Assembly: GCA_004557385.1 (NCBI GenBank)
Contig: SFEA01000009.1
Span: 1-62,175, forward strand
Length of the DNA: 62,175 nucleotides
Reading direction: 5' to 3'
Source of the DNA: Bacteroidales bacterium
GTDB taxonomy: Bacteria > Bacteroidota > Bacteroidia > Bacteroidales > Muribaculaceae
The notes under the pieces are model-generated. The model saw only the letters and a list, made by a program, of their open reading frames with translations. It did no database searches and had not been told where the DNA came from. Positions 51,323 through 59,082 of the stretch are shown piece by piece. Every line of letters begins with the position of its first letter. Positions within the stretch are counted from its first letter, which is position 1. Position numbers and translations under genes: made by a program.

Positions 51323-52302
51323 TGAGTTATCTAAGCACAAACAATCTGTCGATAGGTTACACTCAAAAAAGCCATGAAACGGTGATTCTTGAGAACCTCA
51401 ACCTCAACTTGCACCGCGGTTCGCTTGTGGCTCTGCTCGGCGCCAACGGCGCAGGCAAATCCACCTTGCTGCGCACAATCACTGCCGTGCAGACTCCACT
51501 ACACGGCTCAGTGGAAATTGCCGGAGTTGACATCTTCAAGCTCACTCAGCGCGAACGCTCCAGGCTGATTGGCATTGTAAACACCGACCGCGTGATGGCA
51601 GGTGCGCTCACCGTTAACGAGATGGTTGCACTTGGTCGGCAGCCTTACACAGGCTTCTTGGGGCGATTGAGCACTCACGACAAGGACATTGTGGAGCAGG
51701 CATTAGCCGATGCCGGAATTGCGCACAAATCGAACTGCTATGTGTCGCAACTATCCGACGGCGAGAGGCAAAAGGCTATGATTGCCAAAGCGCTTGCTCA
51801 AAAAACGCCGATAATCATTCTCGACGAACCCACGGCTTTCCTCGACGTTGCAAGCCGTTTCGAAACCATGCGCTTGCTCCACGACCTGGCTCACAACGCC
51901 AACAAGGCAATTCTGCTTTCGAGCCACGACATCTCGCAGTCGCTGCTGCTTGCTGACTACGTTTGGGCAATTTCTTCCGACAAGCAACTCACCGAAGGCA
52001 ACACCGAGGACCTGATTTTGAACGGCTCCATCGACCGGCTTTTCGATTCGCAAGCCCTGCGATTCAACCGACTGACATCCGACTTCGAAACGGTGCTGCC
52101 TCACTCCGCCACTGCAAGCCTGCATTGCAACGATGCCCAACTGCATCACTGCATATCCAATGCTCTTATTCGCAACGGCGTTGCCATCGAGGGCAATGCT
52201 TCGTTGCAGATTGTTGCCTCCGATGCTGCCCACATCTCGCTTAACGGCAAAATGCTCCACTCGGTTGGCGAACTTGCCTCCGAGATTCGCAAACTAAAAT
52301 AG
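51322..52302 (+). CDS. ABC transporter ATPase with extra C-terminal domain
   Basis: A 326-residue protein. The ATPase part (residues about 1-245) has Walker A GANGAGKST, signature LSDGERQKAMIAKALAQ, Walker B PIIILDEPTAFLD and the switch histidine in LLSSHD. After about residue 250 there is an added domain of about 75 residues (FNRLTSDFETVLPHSATASL, HHCISNALIRNGVAIEGNAS) that the usual FecE/BtuD ATPases lack. It may be a regulatory or ligand-sensing part. Start overlaps the permease stop by one base. Confidence 0.93.
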   Translation: MSYLSTNNLSIGYTQKSHETVILENLNLNLHRGSLVALLGANGAGKSTLLRTITAVQTPLHGSVEIAGVDIFKLTQRERSRLIGIVNTDRVMAGALTVNEMVALGRQPYTGFLGRLSTHDKDIVEQALADAGIAHKSNCYVSQLSDGERQKAMIAKALAQKTPIIILDEPTAFLDVASRFETMRLLHDLAHNANKAILLSSHDISQSLLLADYVWAISSDKQLTEGNTEDLILNGSIDRLFDSQALRFNRLTSDFETVLPHSATASLHCNDAQLHHCISNALIRNGVAIEGNASLQIVASDAAHISLNGKMLHSVGELASEIRKLK

Positions 52303-52340
52303 CATTATGCAACTCCACCATACACAAAAAACCGACGACG

Positions 52341-53567
52341 ATGAATATTACTGTAAAAGACTATATGAAGATGCAGCCCAACTATCCAAAAGTGGCTGAC
52401 AGCGACAAATTCTATCTGCAAATGGCAATGCGCCTCGACGATGCCATCGAGCAAGCCAACATGCAGCTGCCTCTATCGGCAGAAACAAAGCGCGACATCG
52501 TGCTTGCCGCCACCGGCTACTATCAGGACATCGTGGCAGATTGCGGCATCTGGCGCTCATTCATCACCATCCACAAGCAACTCTACGGCAAACCCTTGCC
52601 ATTCTACACGCTGCCCGACGAATACTGCGAAAGCGAACTCAACAAAGAGGACATTCAATTCATAATATGGTATGTGACTGAATGCCACAGCAGCGAGCAC
52701 GGGCTTTTGTCGCCTTTCGACAGCGACATTGCACACCTCGCCGACCGATTCTTTGCCATTCTCGATGCTGAATACCTCGATGCCCCAACGCCCACCGAAT
52801 ATACTATTGCAATGGACGTTGAGCTCGACAACATAGGGCAAATCGATAGCATCGTGCAGCTGTCAAATTGGCTGTTCTTCAGAAACTATCTGATGCATCA
52901 TGCCTCGCGCGATGCAATTGCCGAAGCCTTTGCCGAAGCTCAAGCCATAATTGCCAAACACAACAACCCCAAAGACGCATCGCCGCAACTCGCCGACCTC
53001 AATCAACGAGTGATGCTGTCGAACCCAACCGGACCTCTGGCTCTCACCGTGGGCGAATGGCTCAAGATGATTGTCGACGGAGAAATGCCTGAATTACAAG
53101 ACAACAATGCCGCCGCTGCAAAACCTCACAAGTTCTACCGTCAACTCATGCTTGCCTCCAATGGCGAACCTATAGCTTTCTTCGACAGCTACGATGCACT
53201 TGAGAGCTTCTTGAGCATCGATATGGGCTGGGGCGAAGCTCCGCAAGGCCATCTGCCTCATCTGCGAAAATTCGATAACTTTGTGATTTATGGCACACCA
53301 TCCAAAGGCGTTCTAATTGCTCACGACGTGGCTCAATACATCTGCCACCAACAAAACCCCTGCTACGACCCTGCCGAGGCAAGTCGTCGTGGCTACGAGA
53401 TGCTCACCCGTCGTGGCTCATGCCCAATCGACCTCACAAAATATGTCTTCGCAAACAATCTTGCGCCCGACATCCGTTTGCCCTACGACACAAACGGCGA
53501 TATAACCGCAGAAAATTGGGATTTTCTTGCCCGATTGTATCAGCAACGCTACTATCGCCCCGATTAA
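52341..53567 (+). CDS. Unknown protein, DUF3843-like
   Basis: A 408-residue soluble protein without signal peptide or membrane helix, 38 bp behind the ABC ATPase. The start, MNITVKDYMKMQPNYPKVAD, then FYLQMAMRLDDAI and FITIHKQLYGKPLPFY, resembles the DUF3843 family of Bacteroidetes. It is mostly helical, with a conserved-looking region around EDIQFIIWYVTECHSSEHGL and a late basic segment (EASRRGYEMLTRRGSCP). The function is unknown. Gene spacing suggests co-expression with the importer. Confidence 0.78.
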   Translation: MNITVKDYMKMQPNYPKVADSDKFYLQMAMRLDDAIEQANMQLPLSAETKRDIVLAATGYYQDIVADCGIWRSFITIHKQLYGKPLPFYTLPDEYCESELNKEDIQFIIWYVTECHSSEHGLLSPFDSDIAHLADRFFAILDAEYLDAPTPTEYTIAMDVELDNIGQIDSIVQLSNWLFFRNYLMHHASRDAIAEAFAEAQAIIAKHNNPKDASPQLADLNQRVMLSNPTGPLALTVGEWLKMIVDGEMPELQDNNAAAAKPHKFYRQLMLASNGEPIAFFDSYDALESFLSIDMGWGEAPQGHLPHLRKFDNFVIYGTPSKGVLIAHDVAQYICHQQNPCYDPAEASRRGYEMLTRRGSCPIDLTKYVFANNLAPDIRLPYDTNGDITAENWDFLARLYQQRYYRPD

Positions 53568-53777
53568 CAGGAAATTTTTTCCATCAAAAAATTTGGCTAA
53601 AACAGTGTGCAATCACTTCATCTGTGAGCGATTTTCGTGAAAGCACGACCGCGCATTTTTGTTTTAACAAAATTTTGCACTATCCCAATCGCAGTCACAT
53701 TGCATTATGCATCAGCCAATTACACTACTGAAGCATAAAGTCAGGGAATAATTTCAGAAAATTTTTCACGAAAAACA

Positions 53778-53808
53778 TTTGTCAATTCAAAAAAAGGTAG
53801 TAACTTTG
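53778..53808 (+). promoter_or_regulatory. Promoter of tRNA-Arg(ACG)
   Basis: TTTG (53778-53781), 19 bp, TAACTTTG (53801-53808), then CAATCGCAAA. It is almost the same as the tRNA-Pro copy 2 promoter at 33154, including the run of A's between the boxes and an upstream GAAAATTTTTCAC block. Confidence 0.9.
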
Positions 53809-53830
53809 CAATCGCAAACGAGAAACAAAC

Positions 53831-53904
53831 GGCCCATTAGCTCAACTGAATAGAGTGTTTGACTACGGATCAAAAGGTTACAGGTTTGAATCCTGTATGG
53901 GTCA
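53831..53904 (+). tRNA. tRNA-Arg, anticodon ACG
   Basis: Acceptor GGCCCAT pairs with ATGGGTC (one G-T); D stem GCTC/GAGT; anticodon stem TTTGA/TCAAA with loop CTACGGA; T stem ACAGG/CCTGT with TTTGAAT. Anticodon ACG (A modified to inosine by TadA) reads CGU, CGC and CGA. Confidence 0.95.
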
Positions 53905-53906
53905 CG

Positions 53907-53934
53907 AAAGGGATGGAAAACCATCCCTTTTCTT
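53907..53934 (+). terminator. Terminator of tRNA-Arg(ACG)
   Basis: AAAGGGATGG, AAAA loop, CCATCCCTTT, then T's: a perfect 10-bp stem 3 bases after the tRNA. The rest of the 335-bp gap to 54239 holds a TGCCAAG/CTTGGCA inverted repeat (53977-54013) and the PfkB promoter. Confidence 0.93.
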
Positions 53935-54160
53935 TTTTGTGTAATACCCACCTCCTGGCAGAAATAAAAAGAACAATGCCAAGCGCACCCGCCTGACGGC
54001 ACCACACTTGGCAAATACGTTTCACACTAACCGCTTAGCGATTCTTTATTTCAGCAATAGCGATATTGGCTGATAGGCTTTGCATTTCAGTTTTATCTTG
54101 CCATTTTTACACGATAAGGCTTACCAGCCACTCTGAAGTGCTTCATAGGCTGCCGACGAT

Positions 54161-54192
54161 GTTGTGAGCGTGAGGTAAATTTTGTAATTTTG
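54161..54192 (+). promoter_or_regulatory. Promoter of the PfkB-family kinase gene
   Basis: GTTG (54161-54164), 20 bp, TAATTTTG (54185-54192), 48 bp before the ATG. Confidence 0.75.
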
Positions 54193-54239
54193 CAGGCGGT
54201 ATTCTGTAACATTCTTTTAAATAACAAATACATAATTGC

Positions 54240-55109
54240 ATGATTGATATTTGCTGCATAGGTCACATCACACTCGACAAGATAGTCACTCCCGACAAAA
54301 CCGCATATCTGAACGGCGGAACATCTTACTATGTTTCGCACGCCATTAGCAAACTGCCACCCATCAGCTACAAGCTTATCACCAGCCTTGCCCAAAGCGA
54401 GATGAGCGCCGTTGACGACCTGCGCGCTGCGGGCATCGACGTGGATGTGATTCCGAGCCGCAACACTGTTTACTTCGAAAATCGCTACGAAGCCAATATG
54501 AACAACCGCACGCAGCGAGTGCTTGCCAAAGCCGACCCGTTCACGGCTGAAAGCCTGAAGGATGTGTATGCACGCTACATTCACCTTGGCAGCCTGCTTG
54601 CCGACGACTTCTCAATTGAGGTGATGAAGCAGCTGAAAGGGCATGGCACACTGTCGGTTGATGCTCAGGGCTTTTTGCGATACGTCGACGGCGAAAAGGT
54701 CTACCCTTGCCAGTGGCAAAACAAGCTTGAGGCATTCAAATACATCGACATACTGAAAGTGAACGAGCATGAAATTGAATCGCTCACCGGGTACACCGAT
54801 TTGCGCCAAGCCGCCAAGCAATTCGACGATTGGGGCATCAAGGAGGTGCTGATGACACTGGGCAGCTACGGCTCCGTGATATTTGTCAAAGGCAATTTCT
54901 ACGAGATTCCGGCTTACAAGCCCACAAAAATTGAAGACGCCACCGGATGCGGCGACACTTACGCTGCAGGCTACCTCTATTCGCGAGCTAAAGGAGCCGG
55001 TTACGTCGAAGCAGGCAAATATGCTGCTGCTATGTGCACCCTCAAAATTGAGCATACCGGTCCTTTCGACCGCTCAGAAACCGATATATATAACATTATT
55101 CGCAAATAA
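54240..55109 (+). CDS. PfkB-family carbohydrate or nucleoside kinase
   Basis: A 289-residue kinase. The N-terminal glycine region (IDICCIGHITLDKIVTP, LNGGTSYYVSHAISKLP) binds the sugar. The C-terminal catalytic motif is EDATGCGDTYAAGYLYSRAK with the base aspartate. The middle TLSVDAQGFLRYV fits the family. The substrate is not identified; ribokinase, inositol or fructose kinases are all possible. Confidence 0.92.
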   Translation: MIDICCIGHITLDKIVTPDKTAYLNGGTSYYVSHAISKLPPISYKLITSLAQSEMSAVDDLRAAGIDVDVIPSRNTVYFENRYEANMNNRTQRVLAKADPFTAESLKDVYARYIHLGSLLADDFSIEVMKQLKGHGTLSVDAQGFLRYVDGEKVYPCQWQNKLEAFKYIDILKVNEHEIESLTGYTDLRQAAKQFDDWGIKEVLMTLGSYGSVIFVKGNFYEIPAYKPTKIEDATGCGDTYAAGYLYSRAKGAGYVEAGKYAAAMCTLKIEHTGPFDRSETDIYNIIRK

Positions 55110-55125
55110 TCAGCAAAAAATTAGT

Positions 55126-55133
55126 TATCTTTG
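55126..55133 (+). promoter_or_regulatory. Possible -7 element inside the PfkB terminator region
   Basis: TATCTTTG matches TAnnTTTG and ends one base before the hairpin below. It could start the next gene's transcript inside the terminator stem. Confidence 0.45.
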
Positions 55134-55168
55134 CATCACCCGAAACTACGTTCGGGTGATGTTTTTTT
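55134..55168 (+). terminator. Terminator of the PfkB-family kinase gene
   Basis: CATCACCCGAA (55134-55144), ACTACG loop, TTCGGGTGATG (55151-55161), then seven T's: a textbook intrinsic terminator. Confidence 0.95.
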
Positions 55169-55183
55169 ATTCTCGAATGCACT

Positions 55184-55879
55184 ATGAAACGATTACCACT
55201 CATAATTTGCATACTGTTTGCCTCGCTTGTTGCAACATCGGAAGTAAACGCCGACGATTACATCGCCGTATACACATCGTGGCAAAAAGTTTTTGCCAAT
55301 GAACCCGACACCGTTCTTACAGACATCGGCATTGAAATCAGCAGTCCTTATTGCATCAACATCAAGGCACGAAACGGCAAAGACAAGACAGCCAAACGAA
55401 TAATCAACGACGAGGCGCTTGCCGTGAGCGTGAACGACAGCGTGTGGTTTGTCAACACCAGTTATCTGAAGAAGCACTATAGCGGCGTGGCGCTGCCATT
55501 CATGAGCCACTATGCCCCACTCTATTTTAACGACAAAATAATATATACACAATACACCAACGACATCGACAACAGTTTCCTCTATCAGCTGAGCGAATAT
55601 GTCAACACCGGAATGGGCACAGTTGAAGCGCTCAAATTCCTCACAAGCTACGGTTTCAACCTCGAAAACGCCTACATCTTCACCATCAGTCCAAAGACAA
55701 AAACCGTGGATGTGGTGAACGATGCCTGCATGTCGAAGTTGCTCGAACCATACCTCGACCTGCGACGTCGCTACGAATCGATGTATTTCTATGCCGAGCC
55801 ATTTGTGATAAACTATTATTTCTTGGAGTATATCGACCGTATCGCCGACGACCCATCGGTGCCTTACATCGACGAATAG
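55184..55879 (+). CDS. Exported protein of unknown function
   Basis: A 231-residue protein with a signal peptide (LPLIICILFASLVATSEVNA). The mature part alternates beta and helical segments, with ISSPYCINIKARNGKDKTAK, DEALAVSVNDSVWFVNTSYL and RRRYESMYFYAEPFVINYYF. I see no catalytic motif or repeat and do not recognise the family. It lies 15 bp after the terminator hairpin of the PfkB gene and 99 bp before the metallopeptidase gene on the same strand. Confidence 0.8.
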   Translation: MKRLPLIICILFASLVATSEVNADDYIAVYTSWQKVFANEPDTVLTDIGIEISSPYCINIKARNGKDKTAKRIINDEALAVSVNDSVWFVNTSYLKKHYSGVALPFMSHYAPLYFNDKIIYTQYTNDIDNSFLYQLSEYVNTGMGTVEALKFLTSYGFNLENAYIFTISPKTKTVDVVNDACMSKLLEPYLDLRRRYESMYFYAEPFVINYYFLEYIDRIADDPSVPYIDE

Positions 55880-55978
55880 GCGCAAATTGCCAAGCAGCTT
55901 TAACTTTGGCACGAATATTGCCAAACAATTCGTAAAAAAAATCATAGTTTCTCACACTAAAGCAAGGACATAAAAATT

Positions 55979-56656
55979 ATGGCATACCTAATTTTCATAC
56001 TTGTTGCGGCTGTATCGTTTTTCGTACAGAACAACTTCCAACGCAAATTCAAGAAATACTCACGCCTGCCGCTTAGCCGAAGCATGACAGGCAAAGATGT
56101 AGCCGAGAAAATGCTTCGCGACAACGGAATCTACGACGTGAAGGTGCAATGCACCGGCGGTGTACTCTCCGACCACTACAACCCCGCCAACAAAACCGTC
56201 AACCTCAGTCAAGGCGTATATTCAAGCAACAGCATAGCAGCAGCTGCCGTTGCCGCCCACGAGTGCGGACATGCCGTTCAGCACGCCACCAAATACACTC
56301 CCCTCGTGCTGCGCTCGTCGCTTGTGCCCATCGTAAGCTTTGCTTCTTCATGGGTGCAGTGGATTCTTCTTGCCGGCATACTGCTCATTCAAGTGTTTCC
56401 GCAAGTGCTGCTCTTTGGCGTTATACTGTTTGCAACCACCACGCTATTCTCGGTTGTCACCCTGCCGGTTGAAATTAACGCAAGCGTGAGAGCAATCGGT
56501 TGGCTAAAACGCGCAGGCATAACCTACGGCGAAAGCACCGAATATGCTAAAGACGCACTCAAATCGGCTGCCTACACCTACGTGGTTGCCGCACTCAGCT
56601 CGCTTGCCACTTTATTTTATTATGTGATGATTTTACTTGGCAGACAAAGAGATTAA
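55979..56656 (+). CDS. YugP-type zinc membrane metallopeptidase
   Basis: A 225-residue membrane protein of the Zn_peptidase_2 family (PF04298). After one N-terminal helix comes DGKDVAEKMLRDNGIYDVKV-like sequence. Then comes SSNSIAAAAVAAHECGHAVQ with the zinc HECGH motif (about residue 96), and two to three further helices. The substrate is unknown. The His-tRNA synthetase gene follows 34 bp downstream but has its own -7 box. Confidence 0.93.
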   Translation: MAYLIFILVAAVSFFVQNNFQRKFKKYSRLPLSRSMTGKDVAEKMLRDNGIYDVKVQCTGGVLSDHYNPANKTVNLSQGVYSSNSIAAAAVAAHECGHAVQHATKYTPLVLRSSLVPIVSFASSWVQWILLAGILLIQVFPQVLLFGVILFATTTLFSVVTLPVEINASVRAIGWLKRAGITYGESTEYAKDALKSAAYTYVVAALSSLATLFYYVMILLGRQRD

Positions 56657-56660
56657 TTTG

Positions 56661-56668
56661 TAACTTTG
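56661..56668 (+). promoter_or_regulatory. -7 promoter element of hisS
   Basis: TAACTTTG, 22 bp before the hisS ATG, with a TTG box near 56637 at 20-21 bp. Confidence 0.7.
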
Positions 56669-56690
56669 CAAAAAATTTTTCAACTAATAT

Positions 56691-58052
56691 ATGGCACAAA
56701 AACCGTCAATCCCTAAGGGGACCAGAGATTTTTCGCCGATTGAGATGGCGAAACGCAACTATATCTTCAACACCATAAAAGACGTTTTCCTGCTTTACGG
56801 ATTTCAACAAATCGAAACTCCCGCAGTGGAAAACCTTTGCACCCTTATGGGGAAATATGGCGAAGAAGGCGACAAACTACTTTTTAAGATTCTTAATAGC
56901 GGCGACTTCCTAAAGTCGGCGCCCGACGATATGCTCAACCAGCGCGATTGTCAGCACCTCACACCCAAGATTTGCGAAAAAGGTCTTCGCTACGACCTTA
57001 CGGTGCCATTTGCACGCTATGTAGTTCAGCATCGCAACGAGCTGCAATTCCCATTTAAGCGTTATCAAATTCAACCCGTTTGGCGTGCCGACCGTCCTCA
57101 AAAAGGCCGCTACCGCGAGTTCTATCAATGCGATGCCGATGTGGTAGGTTCCGACTCGCTCGTCAACGAAGTTGAGCTTATTTCGCTCATCGACGAAGTG
57201 TTCAGCCGTTTTGGCATCAACATCACAATCAAGGTGAACAATCGCAAAGTGCTTAGCGGCATCGCCGAAATGATTGGCGCACCCGACAAAATTATCGACA
57301 TCACAGTAGCAATTGATAAAATCGACAAAATTGGCATAGAAAACGTCAATGCCGAGCTAATTGAAAAAGGCATCTCAGAAGAAGCCGTTGAAATGCTGCA
57401 GCCGCTGCTTAACCTCACCGGCACTAACGAAGAAAAGTTCAAAACACTCGAGGCTATGCTTGGCAACAGCCCAACCGGCAAGAAAGGCATAGAAGAATTG
57501 CGATTTGTTTTCAACAATGTTGCCAACCTGTCGCCTCGCGCCACTGTTGAACTCGACGTGTCGTTGGCTCGCGGATTGAATTATTACACCGGCACAATCC
57601 TTGAAGTAAAAGCAAACGATGTGGCTATGGGCAGCATAACCGGCGGCGGACGTTACGATAATCTCACCGGCGTATTTGGCATGGACGGAGTGTCCGGCGT
57701 AGGCATCAGTTTCGGCGCCGACCGCATTTTCGATGTGCTGAACACCCTCAACCTCTATCCTGCCGATACTTGCGCCACTACAAAGGTGATGTTCACCAAC
57801 TTTGGCGACGCCGAAAGCAAGGCCGCACTAAACATCGTGATGAAATTGCGCAAAGCCGGCATCCCAGCTGAGCTTTATCCCGAATCATCGAAGATGAAAA
57901 AGCAGATGGGCTATGCCGACGCCAAACAAATTCCATACGTTGCCATGGTGGGTGAAAGCGAAATTGCCAATGGCACAGTGACACTGAAAAACATGGCTAC
58001 GGGCGAACAAAGCGAGCTCTCCATCGAACAACTTATAGATGCCCTGAAATAA
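56691..58052 (+). CDS. hisS: Histidyl-tRNA synthetase
   Basis: A 453-residue class II synthetase. Motif 1 region FQQIETPAVENL; motif 2 RYQIQPVWRADRPQKGRYRE, then QCDADVVG; the histidine-A peptide LARGLNYYTGTILE; motif 3 GVGISFGADRIFD; C-terminal anticodon-binding domain (about residues 365-453). Length is normal for Bacteroidetes. Confidence 0.97.
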   Translation: MAQKPSIPKGTRDFSPIEMAKRNYIFNTIKDVFLLYGFQQIETPAVENLCTLMGKYGEEGDKLLFKILNSGDFLKSAPDDMLNQRDCQHLTPKICEKGLRYDLTVPFARYVVQHRNELQFPFKRYQIQPVWRADRPQKGRYREFYQCDADVVGSDSLVNEVELISLIDEVFSRFGINITIKVNNRKVLSGIAEMIGAPDKIIDITVAIDKIDKIGIENVNAELIEKGISEEAVEMLQPLLNLTGTNEEKFKTLEAMLGNSPTGKKGIEELRFVFNNVANLSPRATVELDVSLARGLNYYTGTILEVKANDVAMGSITGGGRYDNLTGVFGMDGVSGVGISFGADRIFDVLNTLNLYPADTCATTKVMFTNFGDAESKAALNIVMKLRKAGIPAELYPESSKMKKQMGYADAKQIPYVAMVGESEIANGTVTLKNMATGEQSELSIEQLIDALK

Positions 58053-58114
58053 AACCCGCCTATACGCAATTATCAATGCTTGCATACGCAGCACGACGAT
58101 TGTCCATATTTTTT

Positions 58115-58166
58115 CCGACGGAATACCGCTACAACATATACAAAACGCCGTATTTCGTCGGGATTT
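58115..58166 (+). terminator. Probable terminator of hisS
   Basis: CCGACGGAATAC (58115-58126) pairs with GTATTTCGTCGG (58150-58161) at 11 of 12 positions, followed by GATTTT. Confidence 0.7.
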
Positions 58167-58243
58167 TCATTACCGATTATAAAAATTTCCTAAAACTAAT
58201 GTTTTATCAGCAAAATAATTAAGTTAATTTTCAACATTTTATT

Positions 58244-58251
58244 TATTTTTG
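58244..58251 (+). promoter_or_regulatory. -7 promoter element of the Crp/Fnr gene
   Basis: TATTTTTG, 52 bp before the ATG; no clear -33 box. Confidence 0.6.
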
Positions 58252-58303
58252 CAATACAATAATTAGTTATAGCAGAACTGCATTTTTTTAACAGATACTA
58301 ACG

Positions 58304-58987
58304 ATGGACAGCATTTTCGATACACTCATGGCTCTGCCTCTCTTCCAAGGAGTAAGTCGCATTAAACTTTCAGAATTGGTTGAGAAAGTGCCGTTTCACT
58401 TCAAAAAATACTACGACGGCAACAGCATAATCGCGGCAGGCGACAAATGCACTTCGGTGTGCTTCCTTGTTTCTGGTCAAGTAAAAATCGACTATCCTTG
58501 CCAGAACCGCAAGATTCACATCATCGAAACCATCTCGGCACCTAACGTGATAGGGCCTGAATATCTGTTTGGCAAAACCACCGCCTATCCGTTTAGTGTT
58601 GTGGCTAATGGCATGTGCGGCACACTGCAAGTGGCAAAGTCCGACTATGTGAATATGCTGCAAACCGACAAGGTGTTTCTCTTCAACATCCTGAATATGC
58701 TGTCGCGCAACAATCAGCTGAGCACATCGTCGATGCTGTCGGTAACCCGTGGCTCAATTGCCGAACGTATTGCTCAAATGGTGGCAATGCTTACTCATGC
58801 CGATTGCACCGACATCCGCATTTCGTTTCGGCAAAAAGACCTCAGCACGATGCTCGGCTCGCAACGAACATCGTTCATCAATGCTCTTGAACACATGAAA
58901 GACGAAGGTCTCGTTGAATACAGCATCAACGAAATCATCGTAAAAGACCGCAAACGGCTCTTGGAAAAGCTCCGCAATTTCGGTTAA
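58304..58987 (+). CDS. Crp/Fnr-family transcriptional regulator
   Basis: A 227-residue regulator. Residues about 5-125 form a cyclic-nucleotide-binding-like beta roll (AAGDKCTSVCFLVSGQVKID). Residues about 165-227 form the winged helix (DLSTMLGSQRTSFINALEHM, then EGLVEYSINEIIV). The cysteine pattern of an FNR-type iron-sulfur cluster is absent from the N-terminus. The cyclic-nucleotide pocket is also not intact, so the signal is unknown. Confidence 0.92.
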   Translation: MDSIFDTLMALPLFQGVSRIKLSELVEKVPFHFKKYYDGNSIIAAGDKCTSVCFLVSGQVKIDYPCQNRKIHIIETISAPNVIGPEYLFGKTTAYPFSVVANGMCGTLQVAKSDYVNMLQTDKVFLFNILNMLSRNNQLSTSSMLSVTRGSIAERIAQMVAMLTHADCTDIRISFRQKDLSTMLGSQRTSFINALEHMKDEGLVEYSINEIIVKDRKRLLEKLRNFG

Positions 58988-59020
58988 ATAACAAAAAGAG
59001 ATTCATCTACTTTTTTTCGG

Positions 59021-59050
59021 TATGCCATTCGCATTGCGGTGAATGGCATA
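59021..59050. terminator. Hairpin between convergent Crp/Fnr and transporter genes
   Basis: TATGCCATTC (59021-59030) pairs perfectly with GAATGGCATA (59041-59050) across a 10-base loop. Confidence 0.7.
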
Positions 59051-59082
59051 ACATTTCTATCGCAGTGCTTGCACCAAGCACA

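Noticed and set aside
53787..54014. Open frame on the minus strand across tRNA-Arg(ACG)
   Set aside because: It is antisense to a well-formed tRNA and its terminator, so it is a shadow.
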